Positions 6,390 through 13,637 of a stretch of DNA of 25,840 nt are shown in pieces. Position 1 is the first letter of the stretch, and each line of letters begins with the position of its first letter. The notes beneath the pieces were generated by a model. It saw only the letters and a program-made list of their open reading frames with translations. It was not told where the DNA came from and did not search any database. The translations under genes were made by a program, and so were the position numbers. This stretch comes from JAFAXD01 sp035472475 (lineage in GTDB: Bacteria; Pseudomonadota; Alphaproteobacteria; Rhizobiales; Xanthobacteraceae), in contig DATIPA010000056.1 of NCBI GenBank assembly GCA_035472475.1, positions 1 to 25,840 of the forward strand. The letters run 5' to 3'.

Positions 6390-6878
6390 CTATTGCGATG
6401 CGGTGGCAGCTTTCGCCAGCGAGGCAAGCGCGCCGGTCAACGCACTTACCGCCGCGGCCGCCTCCGGGCCAAGCCCATGCCGTTTCGTGAGCCAGCTCGG
6501 ATCATTGTAGGACAGCCAAGTATCGCCCGCCGCGTCCTGCCAAACCAGCGCCTTGAGCGGAAGATCAATTCCGATCGTCTGAACCGACTGCATCAGCGGC
6601 GTTCCGCCCCTGGCGTTGCCGAAGATCAGCAATTCGGTCGGCCGTAGCATGAGACCAGCCGCGGCGGCTCCCTCCGTGTGGTCGATGCGCGCAAACACCG
6701 TCAGGCCCCTTGCCTTAACGTCGGCCTCGAGCCTGTTCATTGTTTCGGTCGGCCCGTAGCTGCTTTTTATGGTTGTCAACCCGTCTGCGGCCATTGCTGG
6801 CACTCCCCATAGGCATATCGCTGCGCTGGCGGCGAAGACCGCGCGCCTGGTCAACAGATGATCTGCTTCCTTGGTCAT
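6390..6878 (-). CDS. Exported DUF302-family protein
   Basis: The product is 162 residues. It begins with a signal peptide: TRRAVF, a hydrophobic stretch, and a likely cut after AMA at about residue 30. A TRR motif gives a weak hint of Tat export. The mature part shows the DUF302 pattern: an early SxYGPxETMNRLEADVKARG helix, VFARIDHTEGA, then RPTELLIFGNARGGTPLM and the DLPLKALVW strand. The family is widespread in proteobacterial envelopes; its biochemical role is unknown to me. The ATG at 6878 is preferred over a TTG at 6887. It is the first gene of a likely two-gene unit with the DUF202 gene. Confidence 0.85.
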   Translation of the reverse strand: MTKEADHLLTRRAVFAASAAICLWGVPAMAADGLTTIKSSYGPTETMNRLEADVKARGLTVFARIDHTEGAAAAGLMLRPTELLIFGNARGGTPLMQSVQTIGIDLPLKALVWQDAAGDTWLSYNDPSWLTKRHGLGPEAAAAVSALTGALASLAKAATASQ

Positions 6879-7014
6879 CGTCACCAATGTGATGCGTCTG
6901 ACAGGCCGCGATCCTACTCTCTCTGCACCTGCACTGAGATCCCCGGCTGCGAACGTACCCTGTCACGATAACCGGGTAGCGGCGGGCACATCGACGAGCT
7001 GCGATGCGATGTAT

Positions 7015-7254
7015 TCAGTCCGTCACCCCCGTCTCCGGCCGGTCGTTGCCGGTTGAGATTTCATCATGCCAATGGCCGTCTTGATCCTCGTACTGGATTC
7101 CCGTCGTTTCTCCAGGGACGACCTGTTCTCGCGCCGCACGTGCAGCCGCCCTATGAGCGAGCGCGTGGGTTGGAAATGTTTCCGAGTACACGCCGTTGAC
7201 CCGGTAGGCCCATCCGCCATCGTGTTCGACGACTTCGTATGTGACTTTAACCAT
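7015..7254 (-). CDS. Small DUF2188-like protein
   Basis: The product is 79 acidic residues. It shows the DUF2188-like pattern: an opening strand VTYEVVEHDGGWAYRVNG, a helix THALAHRAAARAA, and a tail with GHWHDE. There is no signal peptide or membrane segment, so it is probably cytoplasmic. The ATG at 7254 is fixed by AGGAG 6 bases upstream; an upstream in-frame ATG at 7284 lacks this support. Related small proteins of unknown role are common in Bradyrhizobium-type genomes, from general family knowledge. It is divergent from ald and separated from the DUF302 gene by 136 bases with no visible feature. Confidence 0.75.
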   Translation of the reverse strand: MVKVTYEVVEHDGGWAYRVNGVYSETFPTHALAHRAAARAAREQVVPGETTGIQYEDQDGHWHDEISTGNDRPETGVTD

Positions 7255-7437
7255 CGATCGCTCCTCGTTGGTACGGGCGTTCACTGGAACCAGTTCTGCG
7301 CGCAGTCACGAAGACATCCTAACATGTGGCGCATCGCGGTCGCGATCACGTCACCACGAGGCGACCGCACGTCTTTTTGCGACCGCCCGAGCCGTTGAAC
7401 GCAGCGCTGGTTCCTGGTGCGGGACTGCTGCGCCGAT

Positions 7438-7458
7438 GGTAGAAATTCAAAATCTACC
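7438..7458. promoter_or_regulatory. Dyad just upstream of ald
   Basis: GGTAGA (7438-7443) and TCTACC (7453-7458) are perfect inverted half-sites around an AT-rich 9-base centre, 16 bases before the ald start codon. The position suits an operator. Lrp/AsnC-type regulators often control ald genes in other bacteria, but the site is too short to assign one. Confidence 0.4.
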
Positions 7459-7474
7459 GTAACAGGGCCAAGCC

Positions 7475-8593
7475 ATGCTGATCGGCATCCCGAAGGAGAT
7501 CAAGGACAACGAGTACCGGGTCGGGGTCGTCCCTTCGACCGTGCGCGAACTCACCGCCAAGGGGCACGGGGTCTTGGTCGAAACGCGCGCCGGAATCGGT
7601 GCCGGCCTGTCGGACGCCGAATACGAAGCCGCCGGCGCCAAGATCGTCCCGTCCTCGGCTGAGATTTTCGAGCACGCGGAATTGATCGTGAAGGTCAAGG
7701 AACCGCTGCCGGTCGAGCGCGGATTGCTGCGGCGCGGTCAGATTCTGTTCACCTATCTGCATCTCGCCGCCGACCCGCACCAGACGCGCGATCTGCTGGA
7801 CAGCGGCGTAACGGCAATCGCCTATGAAACCGTGACCGGGCCGCACGGCGGGCTTCCGCTGCTCATGCCCATGTCGGAGGTGGCCGGCCGCATGGCGCCG
7901 CACGTCGGGGCGCATTGCCTCGAAAAAGAGAACGGCGGGCGCGGCGTGCTGCTCGGCGGTGTTCCAGGCGTGTCGGCGGCGAGCGTCGTGATCCTCGGCG
8001 GCGGTGTTGCCGGGACCAACGCGGCGTTCATCGCGTCGGGCATTGGCGCCGAGGTGGCGGTGGTCGATCGCAATCCGGAGGCGCTGCGCCGCATCGTCGC
8101 CCAGTTTGGCAACCGCGTGCGCACATTGTTCTCGACCCGCGACGTCGTGGAAACGCTGTGCCGGCGCGCCGATCTCGTCATCGGCACCGTGCTGGTACCG
8201 GGCGCTGCCGCGCCCAAGCTGATTTCAGCCGACACGGTGCGGGCGATGAAGCCAGGCTCGGTCATTGTTGACGTGGCAATTGACCAGGGCGGCTGCGCCG
8301 AGACCTCGCGGCCGACCACCCATTCGCATCCGACATACGTGGTTGACGACGTCGTGCACTATTGTGTGACCAACATGCCCGGCGCGGTCGCCCGCACCTC
8401 GACCTTTGCGCTGAACAACATGACAACGCCGTGCGTGATCGCGCTTGCCGACAAGGGGGTGCGGCGTGCGCTCGCGGAAGACGAGCATCTGCGCAACGGC
8501 CTCAACGTCCATGACGGGCGGCTTACCTATCGCGCCGTCGCCGATGCGTTGAAGCTGCGGTATACGGCGCCGCAGGAGGCCTTGCGCATCTAG
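7475..8593 (+). CDS. ald: Alanine dehydrogenase
   Basis: The product is 372 residues, the family length. It interconverts L-alanine and pyruvate plus ammonia with NAD in the cytoplasm, linking nitrogen and carbon metabolism. The active-site residues known from this family are at their canonical numbers: R15, K75 (VKVKEP), H96 (YLHLAAD) and D270 (DVAIDQGG). The Rossmann motif GGGVAG is at 175-180. The start is the ATG at 7475; only a weak AGGG precedes it. The 220 bases upstream, shared with the divergent small gene, hold one dyad. It appears monocistronic. Confidence 0.97.
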   Translation: MLIGIPKEIKDNEYRVGVVPSTVRELTAKGHGVLVETRAGIGAGLSDAEYEAAGAKIVPSSAEIFEHAELIVKVKEPLPVERGLLRRGQILFTYLHLAADPHQTRDLLDSGVTAIAYETVTGPHGGLPLLMPMSEVAGRMAPHVGAHCLEKENGGRGVLLGGVPGVSAASVVILGGGVAGTNAAFIASGIGAEVAVVDRNPEALRRIVAQFGNRVRTLFSTRDVVETLCRRADLVIGTVLVPGAAAPKLISADTVRAMKPGSVIVDVAIDQGGCAETSRPTTHSHPTYVVDDVVHYCVTNMPGAVARTSTFALNNMTTPCVIALADKGVRRALAEDEHLRNGLNVHDGRLTYRAVADALKLRYTAPQEALRI

Positions 8594-8659
8594 TGGCCCG
8601 CGCTTTTCGTCGCGGCCGCCGCGTGGCACCATAGTGGAGCTTGGGTTGAGGAGACTTGC

Positions 8660-9520
8660 ATGCGTTTACCCCTTCACCCGCTCGCGATCCTTGGTGTGTT
8701 GGCCGGTCTGTTCGCCCTGACGAGCGGCCTTGCTGCCACCGGCCCGCGCTTGGCGCAAACGCCGAGTGCAAAGCCGCCGCAGGCGGACGTCGACCTCGAA
8801 CTGATACTGGCTGTCGATGTCTCCTATTCGATGGATCCCGACGAGCAGGCGCTGCAACGCGAAGGCTATATCGTCGGGCTCACGTCCGCTGAGTTTCTCA
8901 ACGCGCTCAGGCAGGGCGTGCACGGACGCATTGCGATTACCTATTTCGAATGGGCCGGCGTCGCCGATCAGAAGGTCGTGGTGCCGTGGCGGATCATCGA
9001 CGGCCCGGAAACAGCCCAGGCCTTCACCGACGAAATCGCCCGCGCGCCTTATCGACGCGCGTATCGTACGTCGATCTCGGGCGCGCTGCTGTTCGCCTCG
9101 CCGTTGTTCGAGGGCAATCCCTACCGCGGCGGGCGCCGGGTCGTCGACGTGTCCGGCGATGGCGTCAACAATCAGGGCCCTCCGGTCACGGTGATCCGCG
9201 ACGAGTTGCTGGCCAAGAACGTGACCGTCAACGGTCTGCCGATCATGCTCAAGCGACCGCTCGCAGCCAGCATGGATATTGAGAACCTCGACGAGTACTA
9301 CGAGGATTGCGTGATCGGCGGGCCCGGCGCATTCGTGGTGCCGATCAAGGAGCGGGAGAAATTCAAGGAGGCGACCCGCACCAAGCTGGTGCTGGAAATC
9401 GCCGGCCGCACCCCGCCCGCACGCGTCATTCCGGTCGCATCGGAGGCGCCGCGTGTCTCCTGCCTGATCGGTGAGCGCATGTGGCAATACCGCTGGGGCG
9501 GCCAGCAAGATCCGAACTGA
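8660..9520 (+). CDS. Exported DUF1194 protein (von Willebrand A-like)
   Basis: The product is 286 residues with an N-terminal signal peptide (hydrophobic residues about 8-25, cut probably near 26-33). The DUF1194 domain begins VDLELILAVDVSYSMD. D53-x-S55-x-S57 is the metal-ion-dependent adhesion site core of vWA folds, and DVSGDGVNNQG is the family's second acidic loop. Two conserved cysteines (in EDCVIGG and RVSCLIG) may form a disulfide in the periplasm. The family is widespread in Hyphomicrobiales but has no known function. GAGGAG lies 6 bases before the ATG. The gene is convergent with the RNA methyltransferase gene, with 23 bases between stops. Confidence 0.9.
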   Translation: MRLPLHPLAILGVLAGLFALTSGLAATGPRLAQTPSAKPPQADVDLELILAVDVSYSMDPDEQALQREGYIVGLTSAEFLNALRQGVHGRIAITYFEWAGVADQKVVVPWRIIDGPETAQAFTDEIARAPYRRAYRTSISGALLFASPLFEGNPYRGGRRVVDVSGDGVNNQGPPVTVIRDELLAKNVTVNGLPIMLKRPLAASMDIENLDEYYEDCVIGGPGAFVVPIKEREKFKEATRTKLVLEIAGRTPPARVIPVASEAPRVSCLIGERMWQYRWGGQQDPN

Positions 9521-9543
9521 GATCAGCCGCGCTCAATCGCGCG

Positions 9544-10776
9544 CTAGCGCTGGAACCGCGCCACGATCTCGACATGTGGTGAATAGCGGAACTGGTCGAT
9601 CGGCGTGACATTGGTCAACCGATAGCCGCCCTCGACCAGGATTTTCGCGTCGCGCGCAAAGGTCGCGGCGTTGCATGACACCGCGACGATCAGCGGCACC
9701 GCGCTTTTTGCGAGCTCGCGCGCCTGCGCCTGCGCGCCCTGCCGCGGCGGGTCGAAGGCGACGGCGTCCATGCCGCGCAGCTCCGGTGCGACCAGCGGCC
9801 GTCGAAACAGATCGCGCGCCTTGGCTTCGATCGGTCGCAACCCGGGGGTCCGCGCGCCCTTGGCAAGTGCCGCGATTGCGTCTTCGTCGCTGTCGACGGC
9901 AATAACGCGCGCAAACTCGGCAATGCGCAGCGCGAACGGACCGATGCCGCAGAAGAGATCGGCCGCAGTTTTGGCGGCGCCGAGGTGTGCAACGACGTGG
10001 CGTGCGAGCGCTGCCTCGCCTTCAACAGTCGCCTGCAGGAAAGCTCCAGGCGGCAGGTGGAGCGACGCGCGGCCGATCCTGATCGTCGGTGCCGCGCGCT
10101 GCGCTACCAATTCGCCGTGGCGCGTCAACCGCACCAAGCGGTGGCGTTCGGCGATCGGGGCAAGGGCGAGGCCGATGTCCGCCGTCAAAGGTCCCGATCC
10201 GCGCACATCAATGTCGAGCCCGTTGTCGGTGGCGGTTGCAGCGATGTCGAGCGGTTTGTTGGTCGCTTCCAGCGCTTGCGCGATCGCCCAGGCGGCCGCA
10301 AGCGCGCCGTCAAGCGCGGGAGCGAGGATCGGACAGCGGTCGATCGGCACAATGTGGTGCGCAAGCGCGGCCGCAAATCCGACGGAGAGAATCGCATGCG
10401 TGCCGCGGCGGGCGTGGAAGACCGCGCGCCGGCGCCCGTCGCCGTGGGCATCGATCAAATCGTCGACCGCGGTCGCAAGTCCCGCCGTCTCGAGCGCCGA
10501 GACCACGAGGTTGCGCTTCCACGCGCGATAACGATCCCAGGCCCAGTGCTGCACGGCGCAGCCGCCACAGACGCCGAAGTGCGGACAGATCGTGGCGATC
10601 CGGTCCGCGCTCGCAGCCTCGACCCGCAGCAACTGCCGGCGATCGGGGTGGCCCGGCCAATCCTCGACCTCGACGGTTTCTCCCGGCAGTGTGTAGGGCA
10701 CGTAGATGGGCTCGGCCGCATCCGCGATGCCATCGCCGCGATGGCCGAGGCGCACGATCGACAGCCGCTCCGTCAT
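9544..10776 (-). CDS. TrmA/RlmD-family RNA (uracil-5-)-methyltransferase
   Basis: The product is 410 residues. A TRAM-like RNA-binding beta domain spans about residues 1-55. Four cysteines for a [4Fe-4S] cluster follow: C64-x5-C70-x2-C73 and C148. The SAM-binding domain has DLFCGIGPFALRIA (273-286), FDPPRQGA (341-348) and the catalytic cysteine C368 in VSCNAATFARD. GAFLQ at 244-248 also fits the family. This enzyme type methylates C5 of uridine in rRNA (RlmD, RlmC) or tRNA (TrmA). Its FeS and TRAM layout favours an rRNA enzyme of the RlmD kind, but the exact target is not readable. The ATG overlaps the stop of the MATE gene as ATGA, so the two are translationally coupled. Confidence 0.93.
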   Translation of the reverse strand: MTERLSIVRLGHRGDGIADAAEPIYVPYTLPGETVEVEDWPGHPDRRQLLRVEAASADRIATICPHFGVCGGCAVQHWAWDRYRAWKRNLVVSALETAGLATAVDDLIDAHGDGRRRAVFHARRGTHAILSVGFAAALAHHIVPIDRCPILAPALDGALAAAWAIAQALEATNKPLDIAATATDNGLDIDVRGSGPLTADIGLALAPIAERHRLVRLTRHGELVAQRAAPTIRIGRASLHLPPGAFLQATVEGEAALARHVVAHLGAAKTAADLFCGIGPFALRIAEFARVIAVDSDEDAIAALAKGARTPGLRPIEAKARDLFRRPLVAPELRGMDAVAFDPPRQGAQAQARELAKSAVPLIVAVSCNAATFARDAKILVEGGYRLTNVTPIDQFRYSPHVEIVARFQR

Positions 10777-12194
10777 GAGCGCGCCGTGGCAAATTCCTGT
10801 GGCGGCTCCGGCAGATATCCGCGCCGCACGAGCAAGGTGAAGCGCCAGAGCAGCAACGCGGCGTAGGCCGCAAGACCGAGCACAAGTCCATACCAGACGC
10901 CAACCGGGCCGAGGTCGGCCCAGAACGCCAGCACATAAGCTGACGCGAAGCCGACCAACCAGAAGCTGATCGCGGCAAACAGCAGCGGCACGCGAGTGTC
11001 GTTGAAGCCGCGCAGCGCGCCGGCGCCGATCGTCTGCAGGCCGTCGGCGATGAAGAAGCTCGCCCCGACTAGCAGCAGCGTCGTTGTCAGCGTCAGCATG
11101 TGCGGATCGACGCTGGTGCTGCCGAGGAAGAGCAACGGAATGTCATGACGCCCGACGATCACACAGAGCGCCATTGCGGCCTGAAACGCGACGCCAAGCC
11201 CCATGGCGGCGAACCCGGCGCGGCGCGCCGCCCCCTCGTCACGCCGGCCAACCGCGTGGCCGACCCGCACCGTCGCGGCCATGCCAATCCCGAGCGGCAC
11301 CATGAACACGATCGCGGCGGTCTGTAGCGCAACCTGGTGGGCCGCGAGTGCGACCGTGCCGATCAGGCCCATTAGCAGCGCGGCGGCGGCAAATAGTCCA
11401 TGCTCGAGCAGAAACGTCGCCGAAATCGGCAACCCGATCGCAGCGAGCTTCCCGAGCAGTGGCCAGTCCGGGCGCCAAAAGTTTCCCAAGATACGATATT
11501 TCTTGAACGGCGGCCGCATGCAGCAAATCCACAGGCTGGCGATGAACGTCGCAATGTCGATCAACGTGGTGGCAACCCCGGCACCCAGAAGATCGAGCGC
11601 CGGCAGTCCGAACGCGCCGTAGATCAGCATATAGGCGAGGAGCCCGTTGGCCGGCACCGCAACCAGCGTGATCCACAGTGCTGGTTCGGGGCGATTGAGC
11701 GCGCTCATGAAGCCGCGCAGCGCGATGAACAGCCACGCGGGTGTGAGCGACCATGCGAGGCCCAACAAGTAACGCTGCGCCAACACCGCGACCTCGGGCG
11801 GCTGTCCCAAGCGGATCAGCAAATCGCCGGCCTGCAGTTGAACGAGGCTGAGCGGCACGCCAGCGAAAACGGCGGCCCATAGGCCGACGCGCAGCGCACG
11901 CCGTACCATGCGCGGCCGGCGCGCGCCGAACGCCTGCGCGGCGAGCGGCGCGACCGCTGCGACCAGGCCAAGTCCGAACATGAAAGTCGTGAACAGGACG
12001 CCATGCGCCAGTGCCGCGGCGGCGACTGCAGTGTTGCCGAGGCGGCCGATCAGCGCGAGGTCGATCGTCATCATTGCGATCTGCCCAAGCTGCGTAAGCG
12101 CGAGCGGACCGGCGAGCTTGATCGTTTCGATCAGCTCGTCGCGCCAGACGCTCGCGCGCGGCGGCGCCGCAATGATGCTGTCCCGGCCATTCAT
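10773..12194 (-). CDS. MATE-family multidrug/cation antiporter (NorM-like)
   Basis: The product is 473 residues with about 12 hydrophobic segments in two homologous halves. The first half shows KLAGPLALTQLGQIAMMTID and the DLALIGRLGNTAVAAAALA stretch; the second half repeats the pattern with KLAAIGLPISATFLLEHGLF and LMGLIGTVALAAHQVALQ. AGVATTLID, ATVRVGHAVGR and the FNDTRVPLLF segment are also typical. Members export cationic drugs in exchange for protons or sodium; the substrate here is unknown. The ATG at 12194 is preferred. An open frame continues upstream to 12437, but it runs through an intergenic palindrome and the tlyA end. It overlaps the RNA methyltransferase gene by 4 bases. Confidence 0.93.
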   Translation of the reverse strand: MNGRDSIIAAPPRASVWRDELIETIKLAGPLALTQLGQIAMMTIDLALIGRLGNTAVAAAALAHGVLFTTFMFGLGLVAAVAPLAAQAFGARRPRMVRRALRVGLWAAVFAGVPLSLVQLQAGDLLIRLGQPPEVAVLAQRYLLGLAWSLTPAWLFIALRGFMSALNRPEPALWITLVAVPANGLLAYMLIYGAFGLPALDLLGAGVATTLIDIATFIASLWICCMRPPFKKYRILGNFWRPDWPLLGKLAAIGLPISATFLLEHGLFAAAALLMGLIGTVALAAHQVALQTAAIVFMVPLGIGMAATVRVGHAVGRRDEGAARRAGFAAMGLGVAFQAAMALCVIVGRHDIPLLFLGSTSVDPHMLTLTTTLLLVGASFFIADGLQTIGAGALRGFNDTRVPLLFAAISFWLVGFASAYVLAFWADLGPVGVWYGLVLGLAAYAALLLWRFTLLVRRGYLPEPPQEFATARS

Positions 12195-12268
12195 TCGGCC
12201 ACCATAGCGGGCGAATCGGGCAGGGGAAGTGGTGCGGCTTCGGTGGCTCGCGCGCCGGCCTTCCGTTG

Positions 12269-12319
12269 GAGCCTGATCTTTTCCGAAAATCGCTACCCAC
12301 TTTTTGAGATCATGCTCTA
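12269..12319. repeat. Degenerate GAGCATGATC-type palindromic element
   Basis: GAGCCTGATCT (12269-12279) and AGATCATGCTC (12307-12317) are inverted arms with one mismatch. TTTTCCGAAAA and CACTTTTT lie inside. It resembles the intergenic palindrome common in Bradyrhizobium and relatives, whose copies typically carry GAGCATGATC arms with TTTTCCGAAAA and CCACTTTT between (from general knowledge). It supplies the tlyA stop codon (12317-12319) and probably ends or processes the message before the MATE gene. Confidence 0.7.
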
Positions 12320-13048
12320 ATCGCGGTGTGCGGCAATGAAGAACTCGCGGTTGCCGTCGCCTCCGGCAATCTCCGAAGGAAAAAGCATGCTGACCGTGCA
12401 TCCGCGCGAACCAACGAATGCTGCCATCTGATTGCAAACCGCAACGTGAATCGCCGGATCGCGAACGATCCCCTTCTTAATAGAGCGCCGCGGCGCCTCG
12501 AACTGCGGCTTGATCAATGCGAGCAGCTGCATTCGCCGAGCGGCGAGCACGAGCGCTGCCGGGAGCACCAGCTTGAGCGAGATGAAGCTCACGTCGATCA
12601 CGACGACCTCGGGCGGTTCGGGCAGGCGCGCGGCATCGAGTCGGCGAATGTCTGTGTGCTCGAAGGAGATCAGATCGGCACGCGCGCGCAGGCGCTCATG
12701 GAGCTGACCGTGTCCGACATCGACCGCATACACGAGCCGGGCGCCGCGCGCGAGCAGCACGTCGGAAAAACCGCCGGTCGAAGCGCCGACGTCGAGGCAA
12801 ACGCGTCCCTTAACGTCGATCCCCGATTGCTCGAGCGCTGCCGCGAGCTTGACGCCGCCGCGCGAGACCCACGGATGCGCCGGGCTTGCCTGCAGGGCGG
12901 CATCGATCGGGATTTCGGTCGACGGCTTAGTGATGACGACGGCGTCGGCGGTGACAAGTCCGGCTGCGATCGCGGCTTGCGCCTGTGCGCGGCTCGCAAA
13001 CAACCCGCGCTCGACGAGCAGTTGATCGGCGCGGCGGCGGTCAGCCAT
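12317..13048 (-). CDS. tlyA: TlyA-family rRNA 2'-O-methyltransferase / hemolysin-like protein
   Basis: The product is 243 residues. An N-terminal S4 RNA-binding domain spans about 4-60 (RADQLLVERGLFASRAQA). The FtsJ-like SAM domain has LDVGASTGGFSDVLL (85-99). The K-D-K-E catalytic residues of the fold are present at K67, D152 (DVSFISL), K180 (LIKPQFE) and E235 (NREF). In mycobacteria TlyA methylates ribose 2'-hydroxyls in 16S and 23S rRNA; in other bacteria the same family is often labelled hemolysin, and the target here is inferred. The ATG at 13048 is the family start. The gene follows the small membrane-protein gene by 17 bases. Confidence 0.95.
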   Translation of the reverse strand: MADRRRADQLLVERGLFASRAQAQAAIAAGLVTADAVVITKPSTEIPIDAALQASPAHPWVSRGGVKLAAALEQSGIDVKGRVCLDVGASTGGFSDVLLARGARLVYAVDVGHGQLHERLRARADLISFEHTDIRRLDAARLPEPPEVVVIDVSFISLKLVLPAALVLAARRMQLLALIKPQFEAPRRSIKKGIVRDPAIHVAVCNQMAAFVGSRGCTVSMLFPSEIAGGDGNREFFIAAHRD

Positions 13049-13065
13049 GATTTGTGTCGAGCAAC

Positions 13066-13485
13066 TCAGCCGCGGCTGATGAGGTAGTAGCAGGTCGCGC
13101 AAAACGCAGCCAGGTACGAGACGAACCCGAAACTCAGCAGGCGCCGCGTCATCGTGTAGGATTGGATGACCTCGGCATCGCTTTTTTCCGCTGGCGCCGC
13201 GCCGCGCCGCGCCATTTCGATGAGCCTCTTGTCATCGACCCGGCTCTTGGCGTGCCAGCTCATCATGATCAGCGCGAATATGATGACGTGCCAGATGAAA
13301 AAATTCTGCAGGCCCAGGCGCAGAAAGGTGAGGCCCGACACCGTTCCGAACACGATCAGCACCGGCGCTGCGAACGCCGCATGGTCGCCGCGTGCCAGCT
13401 GATTGACGATGGCGCGCAGCATGACGAACGAAACCGCGGCAAAACCCAGAAACAGCAGCGCCTGCGGCAACGCTGGATTTTGCAT
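13066..13485 (-). CDS. Small integral membrane protein of unknown function
   Basis: The product is 139 residues. I do not recognise a family. Four hydrophobic segments are visible: about residues 6-27 (LPQALLFLGFAAVSFVMLRA), 37-56 (FAAPVLIVFGTVSGLTFLRL), 60-76 (NFFIWHVIIFALIMMSW) and 115-136 (LLSFGFVSYLAAFCATCYYL). A charged, Ala-rich loop (SRVDDKRLIEMARRGAAPAEK) lies between the third and fourth. The ATG at 13485 has a G-rich GGGGG stretch about 9 bases upstream; an upstream start at 13557 would run through a repeat. It lies between dxs and tlyA on the same strand and is probably cotranscribed with tlyA. Confidence 0.7.
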   Translation of the reverse strand: MQNPALPQALLFLGFAAVSFVMLRAIVNQLARGDHAAFAAPVLIVFGTVSGLTFLRLGLQNFFIWHVIIFALIMMSWHAKSRVDDKRLIEMARRGAAPAEKSDAEVIQSYTMTRRLLSFGFVSYLAAFCATCYYLISRG

Positions 13486-13507
13486 TGGGATACCCCCCGC
13501 AACGGCT

Positions 13508-13627
13508 CGTCGTTCCGGGGACCGAGCACAGCGAGAGAGCCCGGAACCCATAGCCACGGGATTCGCGATTCAAACCCGAGCTGGATTACAGATTCCGGAC
13601 TCGCCGCTCCGCGGCGCCCCGAATGAC
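13508..13627. repeat. Large imperfect palindromic element (GTCATTCCGGGG type)
   Basis: Outer ends GTCGTTCCGGGG (13509-13520) and CCCCGAATGAC (13617-13627) are inverted. Inner arms around CCCGGAACCCATAGCCACGG and ATTACAGATTCCGGACTCG also pair partly. The sequence resembles the GTCATTCCGGGG...CCCCGGAATGAC repeat that is frequent between genes of Bradyrhizobium-like genomes (from general knowledge). It fills the gap between the dxs stop and the next minus-strand gene and contains no reading frame of its own. Confidence 0.7.
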
Positions 13628-13637
13628 CCATCGCTGC

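Noticed and set aside
12195..12437. 81-codon N-terminal extension of the MATE protein
   Set aside because: It crosses the palindromic repeat and the tlyA 3' end, and its translation is unlike any MATE N-terminus.
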